Of a DNA stretch of 53,868 nucleotides, positions 9,801 through 18,317 are shown one piece after another. Position 1 is the stretch's first letter. Each line of letters starts with the position of its first letter. Location: positions 104,952 to 158,819 of the forward strand of contig JAEOSK010000001.1 in assembly GCA_016840405.1 (NCBI GenBank), read 5' to 3'. The position numbers and the translations under genes are program-made. Source of the stretch: Candidatus Hermodarchaeum yapensis (GTDB taxonomy: Archaea > Asgardarchaeota > Hermodarchaeia > Hermodarchaeales > Hermodarchaeaceae). The notes beneath the pieces were generated by a model. The model did not search any database. It had not been told where the DNA came from and was given only the letters and a program-made list of their open reading frames with translations.

Positions 9801-10259
9801 TGCAGTGGCAAGATGCTCAGAGCCCTCCTGATATCTTCCAGATTTTGATAATAAACTGCCACTCTCAATTAATAGTGATACTCGCGCTGATTTTTCTTCT
9901 CCTGGAATTTGGATTTCCAATGCTTGACTAAAAGCACGATTCGCCTCCTCATTGTAACCCAGCTGGTCCATTATTCTCCCCATTGTCAACAGGGCGGTCC
10001 GGAGGCTAGAGGGCTCTTTTACCCCTCGTAAGATTCGAATCGCTTGGGTGCTAGTGACAAGTGCTTCTTTATACTGTCCGAGGTTCACCAAAGCCTGAGT
10101 CATATAAATTGAGACAATACCCGCTTCACGTTTTTTCCCCTCCCGCTCGTATATCTCTAATGCCCGTTTCCATTCCTCTAAAGCCTTCTTAAAGGCTCTC
10201 TCCCTGTAATGGCTTTTACCCTTTGTAACTAATACATGTGCCTCGGATGAAGTCGACAC
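6840..10259 (-). CDS. TPR-CHAT protein with apparently inactive CHAT domain
   Basis: Very large (1139 aa) cytoplasmic protein. Residues 1 to about 620 are tandem TPR repeats (for example GQYKEALVTSTQAIRIL near 55-71 and ERYPEAIEQSKMALLLL near 375-391). A coiled region follows near 700-760. A CHAT (caspase-HetF-associated with TPR) domain fills about 830-1139. CHAT proteases normally have a His in HFATHG and a Cys in LSACET. The aligned segments here read LLFFSTPT (about residue 1002) and LVLDDSMR (about 1046), so both look replaced (His by Pro, Cys by Ser). The SLAGFLRHLVTAGSPSIV and SWLSYSLCGNP parts are well kept. GTG start with GGAGG ten bases upstream. It may be a scaffold or pseudo-protease in signalling or defence. 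Confidence 0.85.
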   Translation of the reverse strand: MSTSSEAHVLVTKGKSHYRERAFKKALEEWKRALEIYEREGKKREAGIVSIYMTQALVNLGQYKEALVTSTQAIRILRGVKEPSSLRTALLTMGRIMDQLGYNEEANRAFSQALEIQIPGEEKSARVSLLIESGSLLSKSGRYQEGSEHLATAVKMTEQIDDVELRGKALTEYASILHKLAAYDDAERVLRQLIELWGTAGKPTPRAHALLGVARIYQAEGNLDKAEEHIEQARTVFSKANDETGLSLCEFHTARLLLEKDQPEQALPHGEAALQFFQNQKASIAFAESALIVAQILERLVQDVRALRLFDKAIEIFSQLGEQARNIHARISKGKALLRLGKDKQSEQEFTQAIRYYQEHKRQKEEAEIYIEVGETFYQLERYPEAIEQSKMALLLLKDHPEEKMEIRGYRLLLNASRRTQRLEEDLPLLQKAAKEANAQGRTLLATSLMVSLTQLTLEAQAPEQVKGILEQAIHDEQLPMELRAEAAINLGLVLMRNAEYTEAAQYLSQAIKEFKAEPSFDTSEAYYQLAEAYRNLEKPSLRKDALKGSLLTLKPSTEEKFQGRLYFELAPLVEAEDSAKALEYYEKAASIFSEAEYREEYFQTLLRQANLLVDSAGISDILKLIEQAISIGEELDIPTDFNIENLPLAWNQMQHALEEAILIATHYYHKQNDRMIVDKVIDWSSPRKIAKLHPYLSDNLGYERCVDLPKLLQEETNLLTQISGLRQQLAHLPPKSLLQEEYKSRRKALRTELVESLEKMNVNRNVIAAACPDPGRGMLPSDYKMPQKLMTLMPTDRRWILINYDVLLEKQRIIVTTLDHVGRHGIHTLPISPDLASVVQSLQGIKNTQELPPIADLRDIASFLYRGLIPSRLERELQSHNYGFLQFITDGFLNNVPFELVFDGKEYWGLKYPMAWAPDFQFFESTLKTKALAQTTMPSVVLGVYSGAEEQASRRAVAEAIAKSFLDSVPTRQGITEPIVLFGSDFTRTLLSSNLEQPRSLLFFSTPTTLHHRKGEIPLQHPDSLRVIEIGVTTLFKGAPILVLDDSMRIDPMENGMSLAGFLRHLVTAGSPSIVFTRWRPEHKLQPTFTQNLIRQLYGGDPIAVAMLHTRRKLASTGPPLHSWLSYSLCGNPFLTLF

Positions 10260-10304
10260 TTGGTAAGGTCCTCCATGGTATGTTATCTTCGTAATCTATT
10301 CTTT

Positions 10305-11138
10305 TTACTCTTTTATTGCTTCCATATGCAATGACCAAGCTGGACGGGTGTCAAACCGCGAACCTTGCATCTGTGGAAATCTACTTTGGTAAGCATTCGT
10401 CCTATACACTTTTTGAAAACCCGCTTTTTTCAATGAGAGGACGAGTTTCTCTTCATTCCACCAATTAACATGAATTCCTCCATAACGGTGCTGAATATCA
10501 GGGGTCAACCATTCACCAATCCTTTTGGAATAATGGTTAAGGAAATTCTGTTTAGTCATGGTTCGAAAATTGCGTTGGATGGACTCTGGGGACTCATTGA
10601 TATCGAGATCATGATCTGATCGTACGAAGTAACCTGCAAACATATGCAAAAGACACTGTTCAATTACAGTATATTGGCGATATTCTTCATCAATCCGATA
10701 GAAGAAGTCGAAATCATGATTCTTCGTGGCTTCGTAGGCTAAATCGATATCAGGAACAACAAACCGTACCGCTCCGTTATTTTCGAGACACCGATAGCAT
10801 TCCCCTATCACATGTTCACTTTGCTGATCAGGTAAATGCTCAAGTACGTGCTCGGAATAAAACAACTGAACCGAATTATCAGGAAAGGGAAAAGAATCAC
10901 TACTCATTAAATCCAAGCTGTAATCAATATACTGTCGGGGAATCCGATACCAAGGTGTCCGAAAATCCAAAACTTTCCAACCACGTTTGTAAAAATGTCC
11001 TCCTCCAATGTTAACCTGCATCACCTTCGGCTTGAACAAGACCTTATCGACACTCACTCGTAGAACCCACACCTTAAGCCAGAACCTCTGGAATAATGGG
11101 ACATGACTGCGTAGGAATGAGAGAACAGGCTTATACAC
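10305..11138 (-). CDS. Class I SAM-dependent methyltransferase
   Basis: Rossmann-fold methyltransferase of 277 residues. VNIGGGHFYKRGW near residue 43 is the glycine-rich SAM-binding motif I, and YSEHVLEHLPD near residue 94 is the acidic post-III region common in methyltransferases from glycan gene clusters. NGAVRFVVPDIDLAYEA near 121-137 fits the strand 5 region. GTG start at 11138 with AGGAGG ten bases upstream. It lies 92 bases downstream of the flippase on the same strand, so it probably methylates a sugar or lipid-linked intermediate of the same glycan. The substrate cannot be read from sequence. Confidence 0.83.
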   Translation of the reverse strand: MYKPVLSFLRSHVPLFQRFWLKVWVLRVSVDKVLFKPKVMQVNIGGGHFYKRGWKVLDFRTPWYRIPRQYIDYSLDLMSSDSFPFPDNSVQLFYSEHVLEHLPDQQSEHVIGECYRCLENNGAVRFVVPDIDLAYEATKNHDFDFFYRIDEEYRQYTVIEQCLLHMFAGYFVRSDHDLDINESPESIQRNFRTMTKQNFLNHYSKRIGEWLTPDIQHRYGGIHVNWWNEEKLVLSLKKAGFQKVYRTNAYQSRFPQMQGSRFDTRPAWSLHMEAIKE

Positions 11139-11230
11139 TCACTCAATTCCTCCTATGCAAGGATCGACAATGCATTTTTCCCATACCCTCTTAACTCTCT
11201 TTAGCTTTTGTTCTGCCTGACCAAGAAGAT

Positions 11231-12793
11231 TTACTCCTCCTTCAAGGGTTCAGCTGTTTCCTTCTTACGACTCATGATTCGATAAAATTTGATAATTGGG
11301 TTTAGCCATCGTTTCGAGGCTCTCGAGAGGATATCCAGATCTTCATTAGTGAATACTGAAAACAATGCGGATACAATCAGGATTAGTAGAAACGATATCC
11401 CAGTTATAATAAGCGTGTCTATGATATCTAGGGGCGAAAGAAGGACCGCTAACATATACACGACGAAGAATTGGATTGGAATTAAAGCGAGTAATCGGAG
11501 CAGGCTTCCTCGAGGTACTAGTGCTAGTTCCTTGGTTTGCCATGTCAATAGGGCGAATGTTAAGGCATAGCCAAAAGTTACACACATGGCTATCCCGATG
11601 GTGCCCCAAATCCCAAAGAGTCCGAAGGCAAAGAAGAGCGCCAGAAAGATAGCTATGTTGACCACGAAGAGGATGGAGAAGATCATCATCTTGTAGGTCT
11701 CTCCTTTAGCTCCCCGCATTCGGAGGAAGAGAGCGGAGAGAGCGAAAAACATCATTGTCAGTGTTGCAAATGAGAGAATCAGCCCACTTTCTGGAAGAAT
11801 ATACTGCGGACCAAGAACAATGTGGATTATCGGTATTCCTGCGAAGATGAAAATACATCCACTGAAAAGAACGGCTATGAATAGCATTTTGAGAGTAATC
11901 CCAAACGCTATGCCTTCCCGTTCAGGACGAGAAGCAAGAACTTTGGTCATAATTGGCAGAAAGGCAATCAGAAGGGTCAAGATTGCTTCTTCAGCAATCG
12001 AGGGGAGACGGCTAATGGTCCGATAAACTGCTAAATCTCCATAACCAAAGAACAGGATTATGATGTATTGATCAATAAAACCTCGAAATTGGTTGAAAAT
12101 GAAAATAATGATCATGGGCAAAGCAAAGATCAGTAGGGCTTTGGTTGGACGAACTAGCTTGTAAAGGTTGAGTTTCCGTTTTAGTCCACTTGTGGGAATT
12201 AGAAAAATGAGGGTTATCAGATCAGCGATTATCCACCCCCAAAAAATCATCATGATATTTGCAGTGAAGAACAAGAAGACAAGAGGGAGGATGAAGTTAA
12301 GTACACTTCTTAGGGCTCCAAAGAGCACATTCTGCTCGATTTTCAAATATGACAGTTGTACACCCTGCAATAGAAGAAAGAGAGATACTTGGGCTGCTGA
12401 AATTAAAACAACAACTCCAAGATCAGACACTATGCTAAGCCCGATTCCAGACAAGTATAGGGCTGTTAGAATGGGAACGAGAATAATCGTTTCAATAATA
12501 CCATATATAAACATCTGGTGAACTAGCTTATCAGCTCGACTGGGATCTGTTTCTGATAAAGCTCGCTGATGCATCGTCCAAGCAATCCATGGGATAAGGA
12601 CTCCACTGACAAGGGTAATGCCCAATGTTATGGCTTGAACGAATCCTAATTCATCGGGACTTATCCAGCGGGCGATAATAAAGATGTAAACGAGCTGAAC
12701 ACCACGGACTATCCCCACTCGAAGCCACGCTAGCCCCGTTGATCGAACATACCTAACTGCATAGCCGGTTTTCTCGCCTTCGGCTTCAGTCAA
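11231..12793 (-). CDS. Wzx-like oligosaccharide flippase (MOP superfamily)
   Basis: Polytopic membrane protein of 520 residues with about 14 hydrophobic spans, the size and layout of MOP-superfamily polysaccharide flippases. The N-terminal SPDELGFVQAITLGITLVSG region (residues about 45-64) is a typical start of this family. A Lys/Glu-rich tail lies in the cytoplasm. Its inferred job is to flip a lipid-linked oligosaccharide across the membrane for surface or N-linked glycan assembly. It lies 23 bases downstream of the KdsC-like phosphatase gene and runs with the NeuB/NeuA genes. Confidence 0.88.
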   Translation of the reverse strand: MTEAEGEKTGYAVRYVRSTGLAWLRVGIVRGVQLVYIFIIARWISPDELGFVQAITLGITLVSGVLIPWIAWTMHQRALSETDPSRADKLVHQMFIYGIIETIILVPILTALYLSGIGLSIVSDLGVVVLISAAQVSLFLLLQGVQLSYLKIEQNVLFGALRSVLNFILPLVFLFFTANIMMIFWGWIIADLITLIFLIPTSGLKRKLNLYKLVRPTKALLIFALPMIIIFIFNQFRGFIDQYIIILFFGYGDLAVYRTISRLPSIAEEAILTLLIAFLPIMTKVLASRPEREGIAFGITLKMLFIAVLFSGCIFIFAGIPIIHIVLGPQYILPESGLILSFATLTMMFFALSALFLRMRGAKGETYKMMIFSILFVVNIAIFLALFFAFGLFGIWGTIGIAMCVTFGYALTFALLTWQTKELALVPRGSLLRLLALIPIQFFVVYMLAVLLSPLDIIDTLIITGISFLLILIVSALFSVFTNEDLDILSRASKRWLNPIIKFYRIMSRKKETAEPLKEE

Positions 12794-12816
12794 AGCTACA
12801 CACCAAATGGATAACT

Positions 12817-13350
12817 CTAATCAGAAACGAGGAGCTGGCCAATATACCGTTCAATTGTATCTTTGAGTATCCCTCGTGTTTCAAGGATGAATTCAGCTGC
12901 TTCCCGTACAGCTCCTTCTCCACCCTTTCGGGTAGTAACCCAATCGGAATGCTCTTTCACTTGAGGTGCAGCGTCTGCAACTGCAATTCCTAACCCTACT
13001 TGCTGTAGAACAGGGATATCATTCAAGTCATCACCAATATAGGCTGTTTCGTCAAGCTGCAGCCCTAATTGATCCAGCAGGGATTGGAGTGCTTTGTGCT
13101 TGTTATGGATGTCTTGGAGAAGATGGGTAATTTTGAGTTTTTTGGCTCGCCGAGTCATAATTTCTGTTTTTTCTTGGGTGATTATTGCTATTTGGATGCC
13201 AGCGGTTCGTAACAGATTGAGTCCAACTGCGTCGCGTGTGTTGAATTTTTTGAGCTCGTTCTTCTGGTTGTCATAGTACATCCCTGCGTCCGTTAAGACT
13301 CCATCGACATCCATAACGAATAACTTGATTTTCTCTGCCTTTTGCTTCAC
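12817..13350 (-). CDS. KdsC-like HAD phosphatase of nonulosonate synthesis
   Basis: HAD phosphatase of the KdsC/C0 type (177 aa, without a large cap domain; such enzymes act as tetramers). Motif I is DVDGVLTDAGMYY at residues 14-26, motif II the T in IAIITQEK, motif III the K in the RAKKLKITHLLQD area, and motif IV GDDLNDIPVL near 105. Family members remove phosphate from Kdo-8-P or from nine-carbon acids such as KDN-9-P. Beside NeuB and NeuA the second role is more likely, which would mean that NeuB makes a 9-phosphate. ATG start. A gap of 213 bases separates it from neuB. Confidence 0.87.
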   Translation of the reverse strand: MKQKAEKIKLFVMDVDGVLTDAGMYYDNQKNELKKFNTRDAVGLNLLRTAGIQIAIITQEKTEIMTRRAKKLKITHLLQDIHNKHKALQSLLDQLGLQLDETAYIGDDLNDIPVLQQVGLGIAVADAAPQVKEHSDWVTTRKGGEGAVREAAEFILETRGILKDTIERYIGQLLVSD

Positions 13351-13563
13351 ACTAGCACCTCATCGGAAGAGTTCAGCAATCCTAATTTCAGCAGTATTTT
13401 GATGCTGATTTAAAGATGATGTTATGACACCTGTTAGCAGTACAATACTAAGGTGCAATTTCCTAATCAAGAGAATTGGACTGTGCATATAAGAAGACTA
13501 TGTTAGCTACCATGGTACACAGTACTGGAAGCAAGGGAACCAGGGAGGCGAGAATTGGTGTAA

Positions 13564-14607
13564 TTATTGGAGATTATTGGCTCCCAACTGTTCATCTTCT
13601 TTGATGTCCACTTTGGCTGTTTTGCCAATGACTTCATGCAGCCGATATGGTGAAAGACCAGTTCCTGGGCTCTTTGCAATGACCATTGATTCGTCAATCT
13701 TCGTTCCGCGTGGAATAGCTTTTCGAGCAACAAGACTTTTTCCGAGTTTATGTCGAATCGGCACCTCTTCATCGATAATGATGAGTTCGCCAGTCCCTCT
13801 AGCTTGTTCTAAAGCTCGAATGTCTCGAACCAGTTTGATGATCCCTTGTGGTTCCAATGAGGCAGCATGATCACCACCTTTCATGGTTCGATCAAGTGTA
13901 ATGTGGCGTTCCACAAGGTCAGCTCCCATAGCCACTGCGGCCAAAGAGATTGCTATTCCCCGTTCATGTCCCGAATAGCCAACCGGCACACCATAACGTT
14001 TCTTCAGTTTCTCAATACCACGGAGATTGATTTGCTCAAATTCGCTCGGATAGGTTGAGACGCAATGCATCAATGCGATTTGATCATTATGTTTCTGAAT
14101 GCTTTTCATGGCGAGATCAATTTCCTCTTGCGTTGACATACCGGTCGATACAATCATGGGTTTCCCTTTCTTCGCGACATGCTCGAGAAGCGGTCGATTA
14201 GTTAAATCCGCTGATGCGATTTTATAAACTGGAATCTTGAATTGTTCCATGAAATCTGCACTTACTTCATCCCAAACCGACGCAAAGAAGATGATTTTCT
14301 TTTCTTGACAATATTTTGAAATCTCTGAATATTCTTTCTCAGAAAACTCCAGTACTGCACGATGCTCGCCATAAGTTCTTCCAAAACTGTGGGGGCTCTC
14401 ATAAGGGCGGTTAAGTGCCTCCTTTGTTAAGATAAGATCGGCAGTCCGTTTCTGAAATTTCACTGCATTGGCATTAGCCAGAGAAGCCACATCAATGAGC
14501 TTCTTTGCAATCTCAACACTTCCTTGGTGGTTGATACCAATTTCAGCTACAACGAAAGCTGGTTGTCCTTCTCCAATGGTCTTGTTACCAATCTTAATGG
14601 TCTTCAT
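13564..14607 (-). CDS. neuB: N-acetylneuraminate / nonulosonate synthase (NeuB family)
   Basis: Condenses phosphoenolpyruvate with a six-carbon amino sugar (or its 6-phosphate) to a nine-carbon ulosonic acid. The TIM-barrel domain covers residues 1 to about 270, with VVAEIGINHQGSVE at 19-32, NAVKFQKR at 47-54, LMHCVSTYPS near 178, GYSGHERG near 210 and ERHITLDR near 233. The C-terminal SAF (antifreeze-like) domain covers about 285-347 (KSLVARKAIPRGTKI). Length (347 aa) is normal. The ATG overlaps the neuA stop codon in an ATGA arrangement, so translation is coupled. The exact acid (Neu5Ac, KDN, legionaminic) is not decidable here. Confidence 0.93.
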   Translation of the reverse strand: MKTIKIGNKTIGEGQPAFVVAEIGINHQGSVEIAKKLIDVASLANANAVKFQKRTADLILTKEALNRPYESPHSFGRTYGEHRAVLEFSEKEYSEISKYCQEKKIIFFASVWDEVSADFMEQFKIPVYKIASADLTNRPLLEHVAKKGKPMIVSTGMSTQEEIDLAMKSIQKHNDQIALMHCVSTYPSEFEQINLRGIEKLKKRYGVPVGYSGHERGIAISLAAVAMGADLVERHITLDRTMKGGDHAASLEPQGIIKLVRDIRALEQARGTGELIIIDEEVPIRHKLGKSLVARKAIPRGTKIDESMVIAKSPGTGLSPYRLHEVIGKTAKVDIKEDEQLGANNLQ

Positions 14608-15329
14608 TTTCCTTTCACCTGAGTTTTCCCTTCACTCCTTTTGATTCTTTTGAATGCAGCGATTTTTTCTGCAAGCCAAAAATCAAACTCTGTATCGATT
14701 TCTATCGAATCGATTTCTTCCATTATGACATAAGCAATTTTGCCACCAAGGCGATTGTGCAGTTTCATCAGAATTTCCCGTTTCGTAATATAGAGTGCCC
14801 CATTTTCCCGGAATTTTGGAGTGAGTTCCTGACGTCGTTTTCGTTCAGTGTACTCTGGCTGAATCTGTTCGTCCTTTAATTTCCAATAGAAGTGGCGGTC
14901 TTCAACTACCGAAAGGAGCGAATCAGCTGTTTCCTTTTGTATAATTTCAATACCCTGATCGATGACAGCCGAATCTAAAAATGGGGAGGTCGGCTGCAGG
15001 AGAACCACATACTCCGGACAATATCCTTCCTTTTCGTTCAGCCATTCCACTACGTGCTGAAGCACAGGTTCTGTTGCAGTTTCATCCCGGGCTAATTCTT
15101 CAGGACGCATAAACGGAACTTCAGCACTACACTCTATCGATATCTTTGCAATCTCTTTATCATCCGTCGAAACAATAATCCGATCGAGATATTGGGAACC
15201 GAGAGCTGTTTGGATTGTGTGACAGACTAAGGGTTTGTCAGCGAGCATTCGGATGTTCTTTCGGGGAACACCTTTTGAGCCTCCTCGGGCTGGAATGATT
15301 GCTAGAAACTGTGGTTTTTTCTTACTCAT
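14604..15329 (-). CDS. neuA: CMP-nonulosonate cytidylyltransferase (NeuA family)
   Basis: Activates a nonulosonic acid with CTP to the CMP-sugar used by transferases. IIPARGGSKGVPRKN near residues 11-25 is the nucleotide-binding signature, VLLQPTSPF near 103 is the conserved core, and the ID-x-D pattern IEIDTEFD near 211 is the metal-binding region. I chose ATG 15329, directly after GGAGCGGTG, rather than the ATG 18 bases earlier. It is the first gene of the minus-strand glycan operon, and 212 bases of non-coding DNA separate it from the divergent glycosyltransferase gene. Confidence 0.92.
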   Translation of the reverse strand: MSKKKPQFLAIIPARGGSKGVPRKNIRMLADKPLVCHTIQTALGSQYLDRIIVSTDDKEIAKISIECSAEVPFMRPEELARDETATEPVLQHVVEWLNEKEGYCPEYVVLLQPTSPFLDSAVIDQGIEIIQKETADSLLSVVEDRHFYWKLKDEQIQPEYTERKRRQELTPKFRENGALYITKREILMKLHNRLGGKIAYVIMEEIDSIEIDTEFDFWLAEKIAAFKRIKRSEGKTQVKGK

Positions 15330-15541
15330 CTTCACCGCTCCAGTCATTCTGACACGTCAATTCGTTAGTGTGTTTTTTCTCCGAATCTGTATTATTTAAC
15401 TCATAGGGCTTTAGTATTCTACTAACAAACCAGCACTCTGCTCTCCGGGAACTGCAAAGGTCCTGATAATCTAAAGATTTTTCAGAACCCTTTAAGTTGC
15501 TTTGAGGCATAATCACAACTCGCTTCGTAGTAGGTGGCTAA

Positions 15542-17191
15542 ATGAAACAATTATTTCGTTGGCTTGATGAAGTAAAGTCAGCCAAAGTAATAGAAGACAA
15601 GCCACTAATTGAAACAACGAAGTACAAGGATTTTGCTTTTTGGTGGATTCTACGGAATCGAATCTACACTGACCTGCTTATCTTTTTCACATCAGGACTA
15701 AGGCTCTATCGACCCTCATCACGACAGCGAATTATTGGACGGTTTACCTTTCTCTATTTACTGGTCATCCTAGTCCAATCAATCATTAGTAAACTCATTA
15801 GCGTGGGTCAAAAACGAAATGAAGCTTCTCACCCAGTTCTGCTCACAGCCCAATTTGAATCTTGGAAACCTATTAGAGATATTCCGACCGGTCAACTGGA
15901 GAAAGCACACGTGATTTTCGAGCCTGTCCTAAAGCAACTGCGACAGACTCGCCCCCAACTATGCTATGTCTCGTTAGCACATCTGGGATTTTCTGGGGTG
16001 AGTAAACTTAAGCAAGCCCTGGAGATGAAACAAGCTGCAAACTTGGGACATTTTCGAATACTCGAATCGTATCTGGGCATTAACACCCTTGCACGGTTCC
16101 TCTATGCCCGACGCCATTTCAGCCGGGTTTCTAAGAAACTACAACAAAGCCAAAACACAAAGAACGTTCCCCGGTTAAACGGCATTGATGTGTTTACTGC
16201 ATTTTCTGATTACTTCGACTACTATTACACGACATATCTACCATTATTAGTCCTACTTTACGAATTAGATCTTCAAGTCTGTAAACAAGAGGAACCAGCC
16301 CTTGTTTTGCTAAGTAACGAATATGGGGGATATGAGAGAGCGCTTATCATGGCAGCCCATGCCCAACATATTCCAAGTCTAGCCATCCAACATGGCATTA
16401 TTGATGAATACAAAGCCGGTTACATGTTTGCAGCTAATGATGTATCAACTACCGGATCAGCACATTATCCCTTTGTCCCGATACCGACCAATACTACTGT
16501 CTATGGTTCATTCACAAAAGATCTGTTGACGCGAAGCAGTTCTTTTCCTGATAATGCAGTCGTGGTTACCGGACAACCTCGTTATGATTCACTGCTACAT
16601 GTTGAACGGCTCTATGATAAAACCAGGTTTTGTAATCGGTTTCAAATTGACCAACAGAAGAAACTGGTTCTAATCACAACACAACCTTTTCCGATGGAGA
16701 GTGTTCGAGAAAAATTCATCCTCAGCACAATCAAAGCCCTCAACCAAATTCAAGGTATACAAATTATCGTCAAACCCCATCATAACGAGACACAAGAATG
16801 GTACGAAAACCGAGTGAAAACACAGAATATCATAATTCTTCCACCCCGATACGACACCTATGAAGCACTATATGCTTGCGACCTCTTGATTGCTCAAACT
16901 TCAACAACTATCCTTGAAGCCATGATTCTGGAAAAAGAAGTGGTTGTCGTAAATCTGTCCAACTTGCCAGAGGTGCTCCCCTGGGTTGAAGAAAAGGCAG
17001 TTTTTGGTGTCTATAATGAAGCCGATCTAGTCAAGAATTTTCAAAGCGCGCTCTTCGACAAGAAGGCTCAGATGGCGACACAGAAAGATCGAAGGACATT
17101 TCTGACAAAGCATATTTTCAAAACCGATGGAAAATCATCGGAACGAGTAGCTGCACGCATTCTTTCTCTACTACAGGAAAAAGAATCCTAA
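15542..17191 (+). CDS. GT-B-fold glycan synthesis protein, probable glycosyltransferase
   Basis: A 549-residue protein I can place only by fold. A hydrophobic stretch near residues 70-90 may anchor it to the membrane. The C-terminal half looks like the GT-B proteins of capsule synthesis (CDP-glycerophosphotransferase or UDP-GlcNAc 2-epimerase-like fold): AIQHGIIDEY near 281, VYGSFTKDLL near 320, VTGQPRYDS near 341, IIVKPHHNE near 413 and LLIAQTSTTILEAM near 449. The HG and ST-x-x-EA motifs contact the nucleotide-sugar in such enzymes. It opens the plus-strand glycan genes and diverges from neuA, so a sialyl-type transferase role is possible but unproven. Confidence 0.7.
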   Translation: MKQLFRWLDEVKSAKVIEDKPLIETTKYKDFAFWWILRNRIYTDLLIFFTSGLRLYRPSSRQRIIGRFTFLYLLVILVQSIISKLISVGQKRNEASHPVLLTAQFESWKPIRDIPTGQLEKAHVIFEPVLKQLRQTRPQLCYVSLAHLGFSGVSKLKQALEMKQAANLGHFRILESYLGINTLARFLYARRHFSRVSKKLQQSQNTKNVPRLNGIDVFTAFSDYFDYYYTTYLPLLVLLYELDLQVCKQEEPALVLLSNEYGGYERALIMAAHAQHIPSLAIQHGIIDEYKAGYMFAANDVSTTGSAHYPFVPIPTNTTVYGSFTKDLLTRSSSFPDNAVVVTGQPRYDSLLHVERLYDKTRFCNRFQIDQQKKLVLITTQPFPMESVREKFILSTIKALNQIQGIQIIVKPHHNETQEWYENRVKTQNIIILPPRYDTYEALYACDLLIAQTSTTILEAMILEKEVVVVNLSNLPEVLPWVEEKAVFGVYNEADLVKNFQSALFDKKAQMATQKDRRTFLTKHIFKTDGKSSERVAARILSLLQEKES

Positions 17192-17284
17192 AAATTCTCA
17201 ATAAAGGATATCAATTTCCTCACTAGTGAGATTCTTATAATTTGAAGAGTATTTTCGCCAAGTAATAACGGATAGTGCGAGATA

Positions 17285-18313
17285 GTGCTGAATGCAATTC
17301 GCTCAAACGCATCGCTTTGGGACCTTTACGCCAAAGTTGAAGAATACAACCCTCAGCACTTAGATGAGCATGACCGATTTCTCTACAAATACTCAAACCA
17401 AAATAACATCCTTGAACCCACAGTCTCTGAATTCTTAGTTCAACAGGGTATGAACATTGATTACCCGGATAACTATGAATTCGGAATTTGTCTAACCCAT
17501 GATGTTGACACAGTCTTCTTGTCAAAGAAGCGTGCGCTCTACGAAGCGGCACGCCGGGGAATCCGTTTCAGAATAAAACAAGCCACGAAAATGCTTATGG
17601 GTGGTGTCAGTAAGCATTACAACCCCCGATGGAACTTCAATCAAATAATGGATCTTGAAGATTCCTTTGGAGCGAAGTCGACATTTTTCTTTATGGCATT
17701 AAAACCTAGAGAGCCTGCTTACAATTATCGATTGGATCTTCTCCAACACGAATTGGACACCATTATCGAAAAAGGTTGGGAAGTTGGACTCCATGGAGGG
17801 TATTATGCATACAATGATCTCGAACGAATCACAACCCAACGGGACCGGTTGGAAGCGATTTCAGGTAAGACGGCGAAAGGGTATCGAAATCATTTCCTAC
17901 GATTTGCCGTCCCGACAACGTGGGAATTACTGACAACTGCAAACTTTAGTTATGACGCAACTTTCGGTTATTCGGAGACATTTGGGTTCCGAAACGGGAT
18001 GTGCCACCCCTTTCGACCTTACAATATCACAACCGATACGCCAATTAAGATCATCGAAATTCCCCTGATGCTCATGGATGTTTCATTAATTCGGATGCAA
18101 ATTCCCCCCAATCAAGCCTGGCCGAAATTACGCTCACTACTCGATTCAGTGCGAAAAAACAAAGGAACCGTCTCAATTCTTTGGCACAACAACCGGATGG
18201 ATGGTGATTGGCTCAAACTGTATACGAAGATCCTACAATATGGAAAGGAGAAGCATGCCTGGATGACTACTGGTGAGGAACTTAGTCAATGGTGGGAAAA
18301 ACGAGTTATTTAG
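17285..18313 (+). CDS. Polysaccharide deacetylase-family (NodB-like) protein
   Basis: Carbohydrate esterase 4-type protein (342 aa). LTHDVDTV near residue 77 holds the metal-binding Asp pair typical of the LTHDVD subgroup. STFFFMALKPREP near residue 139, GLHGGYYAYND near 170 (HxxxY in place of the usual HxxxH) and SILWHNN near residue 298 follow. The family removes N- or O-acetyl groups from glycans. The first 65 residues are not part of the core. GTG start at 17285. Its stop is four bases before the ATP-grasp gene, so the two are translationally linked. Confidence 0.85.
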   Translation: MLNAIRSNASLWDLYAKVEEYNPQHLDEHDRFLYKYSNQNNILEPTVSEFLVQQGMNIDYPDNYEFGICLTHDVDTVFLSKKRALYEAARRGIRFRIKQATKMLMGGVSKHYNPRWNFNQIMDLEDSFGAKSTFFFMALKPREPAYNYRLDLLQHELDTIIEKGWEVGLHGGYYAYNDLERITTQRDRLEAISGKTAKGYRNHFLRFAVPTTWELLTTANFSYDATFGYSETFGFRNGMCHPFRPYNITTDTPIKIIEIPLMLMDVSLIRMQIPPNQAWPKLRSLLDSVRKNKGTVSILWHNNRMDGDWLKLYTKILQYGKEKHAWMTTGEELSQWWEKRVI

Positions 18314-18317
18314 CGTC

